64,000 bases of DNA, taken from NCBI RefSeq assembly GCF_014648475.1, contig NZ_BMRE01000040.1, positions 19,684-83,683 on the forward strand, in the 5' to 3' direction. This document shows positions 53,951 to 60,704 of the stretch, piece after piece; positions within the stretch are counted from its first letter, which is position 1; every line of letters begins with the position of its first letter. A model generated the notes under the pieces. The model made no database searches, had not been told where the DNA came from, and saw only the letters and a program-made list of their open reading frames with translations. The position numbers and the translations under genes were made by a program. Source of the stretch: Lentzea flava. Its GTDB lineage: Bacteria > Actinomycetota > Actinomycetes > Mycobacteriales > Pseudonocardiaceae.

Positions 53951-54257
53951 CGCGGAAGCGCTCATGCCGGAACAGCGCTGGCGGTCGGGCCCCGGCAAGC
54001 ACCTGCCGTTCGCGCTGGTGCTCGGGGTCGGCGTGCTCGGCCTGGTGCGGATCTTCCAGTACCACTGGCGGCAGGGCGCCGTGCTGCTCGGCCTGTCGCT
54101 GCTGGTGGCGGCCGTGCTGCGGATCCTCGTGACCGACGAGCAGGCAGGCCTGATCAAGATCCGCGGCCGCGGCATGGACGCGTTCCTGTACTCGACGCTG
54201 GGCATCGTGGTGATCGCCGTGGCGTTGACGATCACCGGCGGCCCGCTGAGTCGTTAG
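53937..54257 (+). CDS. DUF3017 membrane protein (106 aa)
   Basis: Three membrane segments (FALVLGVGVLGLVRIFQY; AVLLGLSLLVAAVLRILV; YSTLGIVVIAVALTI). The folD-DUF3017 pair is conserved in actinobacteria. ATG 53937 lies inside folD. Role unknown. The stop overlaps the convergent TetR gene by 4 nt. Confidence 0.87.
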   Translation: MRRSDAEALMPEQRWRSGPGKHLPFALVLGVGVLGLVRIFQYHWRQGAVLLGLSLLVAAVLRILVTDEQAGLIKIRGRGMDAFLYSTLGIVVIAVALTITGGPLSR

Positions 54258-54829
54258 TCGGAGCCGATGGCTCTGTCGACGAGGACCTCGATGAACTCGT
54301 CGAGGTCCATCGGCTCGGTGATGTCCGGCAGGGTCAGCCGTTCGTAGATGAACCCCGTCATCGCGAAGTACAGCAGGATGACGGTCATCCGGTCGCCCGG
54401 CAGCTTCGACTCCTCGTTGAACGAGATGTTGAACTCGAGGTTGTCGGCCATCGTCCTGGTGAGCGCCGTGCGGAGGTCAGGCCTGCGCGTGGCCTCCAGC
54501 CGCAACTCCATCAACGCCAGGTAGCAGGCCTTGTCGGCGTCCGCCCGCCTGACGATGTCGTGCATGAACCTGATGGTCAGCGACTTGTCGCGGGGCAGTG
54601 CCAGCGACTGGGCGATCGACTCGTCGGACGGCACCAGCCGCTGGGTCACCCTGATCGCCACCTCCGACATGAGGTCGTCGCGGTTGGCGAAGTAGTTCGA
54701 CGCCGTGCCCGCGGGCACCCCCGCCTTCGCGTCGACCGCGCGGTAGGTCAGGCCCCGCGCCCCCTCTTCCGCCAGGACGTCGATCGCCGCGTCCAACAGG
54801 GCGGTTCGCCGTGCTTCGTTCCGAACCAC
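54254..54829 (-). CDS. TetR/AcrR family regulator
   Basis: A 191-residue regulator: RRTALLDAAIDVLAEEGARG and the HTH VDAKAGVPAGTASNYFANRDDL, then a ligand domain. GTG 54829 with AAGGAGG. TACTAT about 30 nt upstream is its likely -10. Divergent from the reductase gene at 54905, so probably controls it and itself. Confidence 0.92.
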   Translation of the reverse strand: MVRNEARRTALLDAAIDVLAEEGARGLTYRAVDAKAGVPAGTASNYFANRDDLMSEVAIRVTQRLVPSDESIAQSLALPRDKSLTIRFMHDIVRRADADKACYLALMELRLEATRRPDLRTALTRTMADNLEFNISFNEESKLPGDRMTVILLYFAMTGFIYERLTLPDITEPMDLDEFIEVLVDRAIGSD

Positions 54830-54840
54830 AGATCCTCCTT

Positions 54841-54880
54841 GACAACCACTACAGCCATAGTACTACAGTTGTCGTGGTTG
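54841..54880. promoter_or_regulatory. Divergent control region with nested repeats
   Basis: CAACCAC (54843-54849) / GTGGTTG (54874-54880), GACAAC (54841-54846) / GTTGTC (54868-54873), and a direct repeat ACTACAG at 54848 and 54862. The centre, TAGTACTA, is an 8-bp palindrome. Likely TetR binding region overlapping both promoters. Confidence 0.45.
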
Positions 54881-54904
54881 AAAACCTCTGAGGGGATGGT
54901 TCGT

Positions 54905-55468
54905 ATGCGAAAGCTCGTCTACTACGTGGCAGTGACGCTGGACGGGTTCATCGCGGCCGAGGACGGGACCTTCGACGGGTTCGTCTTCGAAGGCGACCAC
55001 ATGGAAGGCATCAACGCCGAGTACCCGGACACCCTGCCCACCCAGTTCCGCTCGGCACTCGGCCTGCAGGACGCACCGAACCGGAACTTCGACACCGTGC
55101 TGATGGGCCGCAACACCTACCAGGTGCCGGGCGGCCTGCCGTCGCCGTACGCCCACCTGCGGCAGTTCGTGGTGTCCTCCTCGTTGATCGACACCCCGCA
55201 CGACGTGGCGGTCATCCGCCAGGACGTCGCCGGCCGCGTGCGGGAGCTGAAGGAGGAGGACGGCCTCGACATCTGGCTGTGCGGCGGAGGCAAGCTGGCC
55301 GCCGAGCTGCTGCCGTTGATCGACAAGCTGCTCCTCAAGATCCACCCGGTCGTGTTCGGCCGCGGAATCCCGTTGTTCGACGGGAAGGCCGACATCACGA
55401 AGTTCCGGCGCACCGACGCGCGCCTGTTCGAGAGCGGGGTTTCGTTCATGACTTACGAGCGTTCCTAA
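54905..55468 (+). CDS. Dihydrofolate reductase/RibD-like family protein
   Basis: A 187-residue RibD C-terminal-type reductase: KLVYYVAVTLDGFIA, TVLMGRNTYQ, IWLCGGGKLAAELL. This family is mostly of unknown substrate, NADPH-dependent. ATG 54905 (GAGGGG 9 nt upstream) is preferred to ATG 54896, which overlaps that site. Divergent from TetR. Confidence 0.88.
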   Translation: MRKLVYYVAVTLDGFIAAEDGTFDGFVFEGDHMEGINAEYPDTLPTQFRSALGLQDAPNRNFDTVLMGRNTYQVPGGLPSPYAHLRQFVVSSSLIDTPHDVAVIRQDVAGRVRELKEEDGLDIWLCGGGKLAAELLPLIDKLLLKIHPVVFGRGIPLFDGKADITKFRRTDARLFESGVSFMTYERS

Positions 55469-55474
55469 AAATGA

Positions 55475-55504
55475 TTGACGGGCGCCGTGTGCGCCCGCAA
55501 TACT
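55475..55504 (+). promoter_or_regulatory. Sigma-70-type promoter before 42-aa ORF and tRNA array
   Basis: TTGACG (55475-55480), 18-nt spacer, AATACT (55499-55504). The spacer holds an inverted repeat GGGCGC-N5-GCGCCC (55480-55496), a possible operator. Confidence 0.55.
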
Positions 55505-55533
55505 TGGACCACACCAAGCCGAAGGGGAACGTC

Positions 55534-55662
55534 ATGACGAGCCAGCAGATGCGAGTGGAGCGCTTTGACAGCGCTGCTTTCGCTGACGCGCGACCGTCTG
55601 ACGACCGCGCCTCACGACGCTCGTTCGCGTCGTTCACCAGCGGCGACGGCTCCCCACCGTGA
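55534..55662 (+). CDS. 42-codon ORF upstream of tRNA array
   Basis: ATG 55534 with GAAGGGGA upstream and a promoter about 30 nt further up. The product starts MTSQQMRVERFDSAAF and is Ser/Asp/Arg-rich. It is followed by a strong hairpin. It may be a small protein or a leader peptide; no family recognised. Confidence 0.5.
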   Translation: MTSQQMRVERFDSAAFADARPSDDRASRRSFASFTSGDGSPP

Positions 55663-55688
55663 CCTGAGGTCCAGGTCATGACCAAGGG

Positions 55689-55722
55689 AGCCGCCCCCAT
55701 CGGGAAACCGATCAGGGCGGCT
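55689..55722 (+). terminator. GAAA-capped hairpin between 42-codon ORF and tRNA array
   Basis: Outer stem AGCCGCCC / GGGCGGCT (8 pairs), inner stem ATCGG / CCGAT capped by GAAA, followed by TTCTCAATTT. Terminator-like; its place between a promoter and the tRNAs leaves attenuation open. Confidence 0.7.
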
Positions 55723-55750
55723 TTCTCAATTTCGCGCACATTCAATTCCT

Positions 55751-55822
55751 GCCCTTGTAGCTCAACGGAAAGAGCGCGGCGCTACGAACGCCGAAGTCCA
55801 GGTTCGATTCCTGGCAGGGGTA
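55751..55822 (+). tRNA. tRNA-Arg (ACG)
   Basis: Acceptor GCCCTTG/CAGGGGT (two G.U), UA, D-stem GCTC/GAGC, anticodon stem CGGCG/CGCCG with loop CTACGAA, and T-arm CCAGG-TTCGATT-CCTGG; discriminator A. No CCA encoded. First of six. Confidence 0.85.
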
Positions 55823-55826
55823 CTGA

Positions 55827-55899
55827 GCTCACGTCGCCTAGCGGCTATGGCACCGCATTGTCGATGCGGCTATCGCGGGTTCGAGTCCCGTCGTGAGCG
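55827..55899 (+). tRNA. tRNA-Asp (GTC)
   Basis: Acceptor GCTCACG/CGTGAGC (perfect), a reduced 3-bp D-stem, anticodon stem CCGCA/TGCGG with loop TTGTCGA, and T-arm GCGGG-TTCGAGT-CCCGT; discriminator G, as for Asp. Only 4 nt after the Arg gene. Confidence 0.85.
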
Positions 55900-55904
55900 C
55901 TCCG

Positions 55905-55976
55905 CGGATGCGAGGGAGACGGCAACCCGCCTCATTTGGGATGAGGACACACCGCGTTCGACTCGCGGGCATCCGA
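55905..55976 (+). tRNA. tRNA-Pro (TGG)
   Basis: Acceptor CGGATGC/GCATCCG with C1-G72 as in Pro tRNAs, a short D-stem GGG/CCC and an unusual D-loop (AGACGGCAA), anticodon stem CCTCA/TGAGG with loop TTTGGGA, T-arm CCGCG-TTCGACT-CGCGG, A73. A9 is normal but the pre-D bases are GA instead of UA. Confidence 0.75.
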
Positions 55977-55979
55977 CTG

Positions 55980-55997
55980 GCACCCCTTCGGGGGTGC
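55980..55997 (+). other. UUCG hairpin inside tRNA array
   Basis: GCACCCC-TTCG-GGGGTGC, 7 pairs with a stable UUCG loop, between the Pro and Phe genes. May guide processing or partly terminate. Confidence 0.6.
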
Positions 55998-56001
55998 ACC
56001 A

Positions 56002-56073
56002 GGCTCTTTAGCTCAACTGGCAGAGCACCGGGGTGAAGATCCGGAGGGCGGGGTTCGACTCCCCGGGGAGCCA
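56002..56073 (+). tRNA. tRNA-Phe (GAA)
   Basis: Acceptor GGCTCTT/GGGAGCC (two G.U), UA, D-stem GCTC/GAGC, anticodon stem CCGGG/TCCGG with loop GTGAAGA, T-arm CGGGG-TTCGACT-CCCCG, A73 as in Phe. Confidence 0.85.
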
Positions 56074-56083
56074 CGCAGGACGA

Positions 56084-56171
56084 GGAGGGCTGGCCGAGTG
56101 GTAAGGCACCGGATTGCTACTCCGTGGTCCGGGCATCGTGCCCGGCGCGCGTTCGACCCGCGCGCCCTCCG
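56084..56171 (+). tRNA. tRNA-Ser (GCT)
   Basis: Acceptor GGAGGGC/GCCCTCC (perfect), UG then GCCG, long variable arm with stem CCGGGCA/TGCCCGG as in Ser tRNAs, anticodon loop TTGCTAC, T-arm GCGCG-TTCGACC-CGCGC, G73. The first anticodon-stem pair is mismatched. Confidence 0.85.
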
Positions 56172-56182
56172 CGTCCCTGCGA

Positions 56183-56274
56183 GGAGGATTGGCCGAGCCC
56201 GGTAAGGCATCCGTCTCGAAAACGGTGGTCGGCGCGCGAGCGCCGCGCAGGTTCGAATCCTGCATCCTCCGCCA
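56183..56274 (+). tRNA. tRNA-Ser (CGA), CCA encoded
   Basis: Acceptor GGAGGAT/ATCCTCC (perfect), long GC-rich variable arm, anticodon loop CTCGAAA, T-arm GCAGG-TTCGAAT-CCTGC, G73 followed by CCA in the DNA, unlike the other five. The first anticodon-stem pair is T-T. Confidence 0.87.
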
Positions 56275-56281
56275 CCAGCCG

Positions 56282-56890
56282 TCAGGCTCCGATGATCAAC
56301 GCGAGGCCCGCGTCGTAGACGTCGTCGCGGGTGGTCCCGGCAGTTCTGGCGCCGGCGAGCACACGGGCGATGGTCGGAAACTCCCGGGCGAACCTCTCCG
56401 CCGCCTCGCCGTCCATCCGGTCCGCCTCTGCCGAGTCCTGTTCCTCGATGACGTGCCCGAACGTGTAGTGCAGCGCGGTGAAGACGACGCTCGCCGCGTG
56501 CTGCACGTCGAGGCCGGCCTGCTCTGCGCCGTGCAGTGCGCACTCGGCGATACGAGCGAGGGTGGGCGTCTCCAGAGGCCGCGCACCGACGACGACACGA
56601 GCGCCGTCCGGATACGCCAGGAGCGCCCGGCGCAGGCGGCGGAGCAGCTCGACGAGCCACCTCTGCCACGGCTCGGCTCCCGAGAACGGTGCGAGATCCG
56701 CGAACCGCTCCCGCAGGATCGCCTCGGCCATGGCCTCCAGGAGCTGCTGCTTGTTCTCGAAACGCCAGTAGATGGCGGGCGCCTTCACCCCCAGCCGCTT
56801 GGTGAGGTTGCGGAAGGTCACCCCCGGCAGGCCTTCGTGCCGCAGCAGCGCCAGGGCCTCCCGCACGATCGTCGTCGCGTCCAGAGCCAC
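56282..56890 (-). CDS. TetR family regulator (TetR_C_1-like)
   Basis: A 202-residue regulator: REALALLRHEGLPGVTFRNL, LTKRLGVKAPAIYWRFENKQQLLE (HTH, about residues 29-52), and a C-terminal domain of the classical tetracycline-repressor type. Ends 7 nt from the tRNA-Ser CCA. GTG 56890 has TAGACT 7 nt upstream (leaderless), and the operator overlaps that -10, so it should repress itself and the divergent NTF2-like gene. Confidence 0.92.
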   Translation of the reverse strand: MALDATTIVREALALLRHEGLPGVTFRNLTKRLGVKAPAIYWRFENKQQLLEAMAEAILRERFADLAPFSGAEPWQRWLVELLRRLRRALLAYPDGARVVVGARPLETPTLARIAECALHGAEQAGLDVQHAASVVFTALHYTFGHVIEEQDSAEADRMDGEAAERFAREFPTIARVLAGARTAGTTRDDVYDAGLALIIGA

Positions 56891-56897
56891 GACGAGC

Positions 56898-56903
56898 AGT
56901 CTA
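56898..56903 (-). promoter_or_regulatory. -10 element of leaderless TetR gene
   Basis: TAGACT on the minus strand ends 7 nt before GTG 56890 and overlaps the outer arm of the operator. Confidence 0.55.
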
Positions 56904-56942
56904 TAAGGGTGTTACAGTGGCTTCGATGTAACGACGTTATAG
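56901..56942. promoter_or_regulatory. 42-bp symmetric TetR operator region
   Basis: CTATAA-N4-GTTACA-N10-TGTAAC-N4-TTATAG: both arms perfect and equally spaced. Each half contains an 11-bp TAA-N5-TTA box; the right one, TAACGACGTTA, is itself a perfect palindrome. Two dimers could bind. Confidence 0.7.
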
Positions 56943-56953
56943 AGGGGGTTGCG

Positions 56954-57364
56954 GTGCATCAGGCACTGATGGACAGCATGCGGACCTATCTGCGGGCCGG
57001 GCTGGCGATGGACGTGGAGAAGCTGGACGAGCTGTACGACCCGGCGTTCGTGAACGTGCGCGTCGACGAGGCCGGTCAGGTGGTCACGCTGACCAAGGAC
57101 CAGTTCATGGCCCGGTTCCGCGCGCTGCGCGAACAGGGACAGAAGGTGGGCGACTCCATCGACGACATCAGCTTCCCGGCGACCTCCGTGTTCGGCGACA
57201 GCGGAGCCGTCGTGATGCGCCGGGTCGAGGAGGGTGTGCCCGCGCTCTACACGTTCATCTGGCGGCTGGAGGACGGCAGGCCGGTCACGCTCCTGCGCGA
57301 GTTCACCTTCGAGAAGGACCTCAGCGGCCTGGTGGAGATGATCCGGTCAGCGGAAGTCGCGTGA
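56954..57364 (+). CDS. NTF2/SnoaL-like protein (136 aa)
   Basis: A small cone-shaped alpha+beta fold: HQALMDSMRTYLRAGLAMDV, DELYDPAFVNVRVDEAGQVV, FMARFRALREQG and a C-terminal strand set, as in DUF4440/SnoaL-like families. Many are enzymes or small-molecule binding proteins. GTG 56954 with GAGGGGG upstream. Divergent from, and probably repressed by, the TetR protein. Overlaps dnaE2 by 18 nt tail-to-tail. Confidence 0.75.
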   Translation: MHQALMDSMRTYLRAGLAMDVEKLDELYDPAFVNVRVDEAGQVVTLTKDQFMARFRALREQGQKVGDSIDDISFPATSVFGDSGAVVMRRVEEGVPALYTFIWRLEDGRPVTLLREFTFEKDLSGLVEMIRSAEVA

Positions 57365-60300
57365 CCGGGACGGGATCCGCAGGTCGAGGTGCTGCAACCG
57401 GTCGGCCATCACGCTGACCACGCCCTCTGCCGACTCGACCACACCCCGCACGAGCATCGCCCCGCTGCTGCGCGCCACCCTGCGGTACCGCGCCCACAGC
57501 CCCGGCGAGCACACGACGTTCACCATCCCGGTCTCGTCCTCGAGGTTGAGGAACGTGACGCCGCCCGCCGTCGCCGGCCGTTGCCGGTGGGTCACCGCGC
57601 CGCCGACGAGCACCCGAGTCCCCGGCTCGACCGAGGACAGCGCGGCGGTGGTGAGCGCACCCATCGAGTCCAATGTGGACCGCACGAACTGGGTCGGGAA
57701 GCTGTCCGGCGACAGCCCGGTGGCCCACACGTCCGCCACCGCCAGCTCGACGTCGTCCATGCCCGGCAACGAAGGCGCGTCCACCCCGACCGTGGTGCCC
57801 GGCAGGCGGTCGGGACGGATCGCGGCCACCGCGCCCGCCGCCCACAGCGCCTCGCGGCGTTCGAGACCGAAGCAGGAGAAGGCGCCCGCGGTGGCCAGGG
57901 CCTCGACCTGGGCCGTGGTCAGCTGCACGCGGGAGCCGAAGTCCTCCATGTCGCGGAACGGTTGTGCGGCAACGATTCGTTCGGCGTCCGCGGTGCCTAT
58001 CCCGCGCACCGCCTCCAGGCCGATGCGGACGGCGTTGGCACCCTCGAACGGCTCCAGGCCCGCGTACGGCAGCGACCGGTTCACGCACGGGCCGTGCACG
58101 GTGACGCCGTGACGGCGGGCGTCGGCGACCAGGGACTGCGGCGAGTAGAAGCCCATCGGCTGGGCCCGGAGCAGCGCCGCGCAGAACGCCGCCGGGTAGT
58201 AGAGCTTGAACCACGCGCTCACGAACACCAGGTGGGCGAACGACAGGGCGTGCGACTCGGGGAAGCCGAAGTTCGCGAACGCCAGCAGCTTCGCGTAGAT
58301 GCGGCCGGCCAGCTCGTCGTCGATGCCCTGGGCGTGACAGCCCTCGTAGAAGCGGTCGCGCAGGCGTTCCATGCGCGCGGTCGAACGCTTGGCGCCCATC
58401 GCCCTGCGCAGTTCGTCGGCCTCGGCGGCGGTGAAGCCGGCCACGTCGACCGCGATCTGCATGAGCTGTTCCTGGAACAACGGGACGCCGTAGGTCTTGC
58501 GGAGCGCGTTCTCCAGCAGCAGGTGGTCGTAGTCCCACTTCTCGGTCTCGTTGCGGCGCCTGATGTACGGGTGCACCGAGCCGCCCTGGATCGGGCCAGG
58601 CCGGATCAGCGCCACCTCGACGACGAGGTCGTAGAACGTGCGCGGCTTCAGGCGCGGCAACGTCGCCATCTGCGCGCGGCTCTCCACCTGGAAAACGCCC
58701 ACGGAGTCGGCTTTCTGCAGCATCTCGTAGACACGCTCGTCCGTGAGATCGATGCGTCCCATGTCGACGTCGACGCCTTCGTGGTCGCGCACGAGGTCGA
58801 TGGCGTAGTGCAGGGCGGAGAGCATGCCGAGGCCCAGCAGGTCGAACTTCACCAGGCCGATCGACGCGCAGTCGTCCTTGTCCCACTGCAGCACCGTGCG
58901 GTTCGGCATGCGCGCCTTCTCCACCGGGCAGACCTCGCTGACCGCGCGATCGCAGATCACCATGCCGCCGGAGTGGATGCCGAGGTGGCGCGGGAAGTTC
59001 TCCAGCTGCGCGGACAACTCCAGCACCGGACGCGGGATGTCGCAGTCGTCGGTGGTGGTCGCCAGCGGGCCCCACCTGTCTATCTGCTTGCTCCACGCGT
59101 CCTGCTGGCCAGGCGAGTGGCCGAGGGCACGGGCCATGTCGCGCACGGCGGACCGGGCGCGGTAGGTGATGACGTTCGCGACCTGCGCGGCGTGGCGGCG
59201 GCCGTACTTCTCATAGACGTACTGGATCACCTCCTCGCGGCGGTCGGACTCGATGTCGACGTCGATGTCGGGAGGGCCGTCGCGGGCGGGGGCGAGGAAG
59301 CGTTCGAAGAGCAGGTCGAAGCGGACGGCGTCGACGTTGGTGATGCCGAGCGCGAAGCACACCGCGGAGTTCGCGGCGGAACCCCGACCCTGGCAGAGGA
59401 TGTCGTTGCGCTTGCAGAAGTTCACGATGTCCTGCACGACCAGGAAGTAGCCGGGGAAGCCGAGCTGTTCGATGATCTTCAGCTCGTGCTCGATCTGCGC
59501 GAACGCCTTCTCCCTGTTCTCGGAGTCGGAGTACCGGCGGTGTGCGCCCTCGTAGGTGAGCTCGCGCAGCCAGGTGCTCTCGGTGTGGCCGGGCGGCACG
59601 TCGAACGGCGGCAGCTGCGGCGCGACCAGCCTCAGGTCGAACGCCAGCTGCATGCCGAGCAATGCGGCGTTGTGCACGGCGCCGGGGAAACGGCGGAACC
59701 TGTGCCACATCTCCTCACCGCTGCGCAGGAACGCGGCGGGGGCCGGTGGCAGCCAGCCGGCCATGTCGTCGAGGCTGCTCCGCGCGCGCACGGCGGCCAT
59801 CGCGGCAGCCAGCCTGCCCCGGCTCGCGGTGGCGTAGTGCACGGCATTCGTTGCCACGACGGGGAGTTTGAGCTGCTGCGCCATCGCGAAGAGGAGGTCG
59901 TTGCGCCTGCTGTCCTCCGGCAGCCCGTGGTCGGTCAGCTCGACGTAGACGCGGCTCGTGCCGAACAGATCGGTGAGCCGCTGGATCTCCCGGAACGCCG
60001 CCTCCGGTCCTTCCCTGGTGAGCGCTCTGCGGACGGTTCCCTTGCGGCAGCCCGTCAGCACCACGACCTCGCCGCGAGTGTCCTCGACGATCTGGTCGAG
60101 GTCGTAGACGGGTTTACCCTTCTCCGCGTCGTCGTGGAGATGGCCGGTGGTGAGTGTGCGGCACAGCCGGTGGTAGCCCTCCTGCTGGCGTGCGAGGAGA
60201 AGCAGGTGATCACCCTCGGGATCCGGTTCTCCGTTGGCGGGCTTGCTGAGCCCGATGCTGAGCTCGGCGCCGAACACCGTGTGCATGCCGAGTTCCTTCG

Positions 60301-60640
60301 CGGCCTCGGCGAAGCGGACCACGCCGTACATGCCGTCGTGGTCGGTGATCGCGATGGCGTCGAGCTTGAGCCGTTGCGCCTCCTCGACGAGCTCCTCGGG
60401 GTGGCTCGCGCCGTCGAGCCAGCTGAAGTTCGAGTGGCAGTGCAGCTCCGCGTACGGCACGCGCTTGCGGGTGACCGCGAGCTCGTCCACGCGCAGCTCG
60501 AAACCCGGCGGCGCGGTGTACCGGTCGCGGTGCCGTGACCAGCCAGGACCGTCGCCGCCGTCGGGTTTCTGCTCGACGGGCTTGCCGGACAGAGCGCGTT
60601 CCAGCTCCTTCCAGCGGACCGGCGGGTTATTCCAGCCCAT
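57347..60640 (-). CDS. dnaE2: Error-prone DNA polymerase III alpha, DnaE2
   Basis: A 1097-residue replicase-type polymerase for translesion synthesis. N-terminal PHP domain begins YAELHCHSNFSWLDG (near residue 60); catalytic Asp block PPDIDVDIES; the polymerase fingers and an OB-fold C-terminus (LVGGAVTHRQRP, NLEDETGMVNVV) are present. DnaE2 works with ImuA'/ImuB after SOS induction; it does not have the beta-clamp tail of DnaE1. ATG 60640 lies inside a 25-codon ORF. Full length. Confidence 0.95.
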   Translation of the reverse strand: MGWNNPPVRWKELERALSGKPVEQKPDGGDGPGWSRHRDRYTAPPGFELRVDELAVTRKRVPYAELHCHSNFSWLDGASHPEELVEEAQRLKLDAIAITDHDGMYGVVRFAEAAKELGMHTVFGAELSIGLSKPANGEPDPEGDHLLLLARQQEGYHRLCRTLTTGHLHDDAEKGKPVYDLDQIVEDTRGEVVVLTGCRKGTVRRALTREGPEAAFREIQRLTDLFGTSRVYVELTDHGLPEDSRRNDLLFAMAQQLKLPVVATNAVHYATASRGRLAAAMAAVRARSSLDDMAGWLPPAPAAFLRSGEEMWHRFRRFPGAVHNAALLGMQLAFDLRLVAPQLPPFDVPPGHTESTWLRELTYEGAHRRYSDSENREKAFAQIEHELKIIEQLGFPGYFLVVQDIVNFCKRNDILCQGRGSAANSAVCFALGITNVDAVRFDLLFERFLAPARDGPPDIDVDIESDRREEVIQYVYEKYGRRHAAQVANVITYRARSAVRDMARALGHSPGQQDAWSKQIDRWGPLATTTDDCDIPRPVLELSAQLENFPRHLGIHSGGMVICDRAVSEVCPVEKARMPNRTVLQWDKDDCASIGLVKFDLLGLGMLSALHYAIDLVRDHEGVDVDMGRIDLTDERVYEMLQKADSVGVFQVESRAQMATLPRLKPRTFYDLVVEVALIRPGPIQGGSVHPYIRRRNETEKWDYDHLLLENALRKTYGVPLFQEQLMQIAVDVAGFTAAEADELRRAMGAKRSTARMERLRDRFYEGCHAQGIDDELAGRIYAKLLAFANFGFPESHALSFAHLVFVSAWFKLYYPAAFCAALLRAQPMGFYSPQSLVADARRHGVTVHGPCVNRSLPYAGLEPFEGANAVRIGLEAVRGIGTADAERIVAAQPFRDMEDFGSRVQLTTAQVEALATAGAFSCFGLERREALWAAGAVAAIRPDRLPGTTVGVDAPSLPGMDDVELAVADVWATGLSPDSFPTQFVRSTLDSMGALTTAALSSVEPGTRVLVGGAVTHRQRPATAGGVTFLNLEDETGMVNVVCSPGLWARYRRVARSSGAMLVRGVVESAEGVVSVMADRLQHLDLRIPSRSRDFR

Positions 60641-60704
60641 CAGGTGCCTTGCGCGGCAACGGGATCAGGAGCTCCAGCAGATCCCAGTACTGCTCGTCGT
60701 GCAT
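60627..60704 (-). CDS. 25-codon coupled ORF between imuB and dnaE2
   Basis: Product MHDEQYWDLLELLIPLPRKA then PDGLE. Its ATG overlaps the imuB TGA (TGATG), and its end overlaps the dnaE2 start by 14 nt, so it links translation of the two genes. It is acidic and amphipathic in composition. It may be a real micro-protein or only a coupling device. Confidence 0.5.
   Translation of the reverse strand: MHDEQYWDLLELLIPLPRKAPDGLE

Noticed and set aside
57389..60538. 1049-codon plus-strand frame over dnaE2
   Set aside because: Antisense shadow; the GC-rich third position of dnaE2 keeps the opposite frame open.
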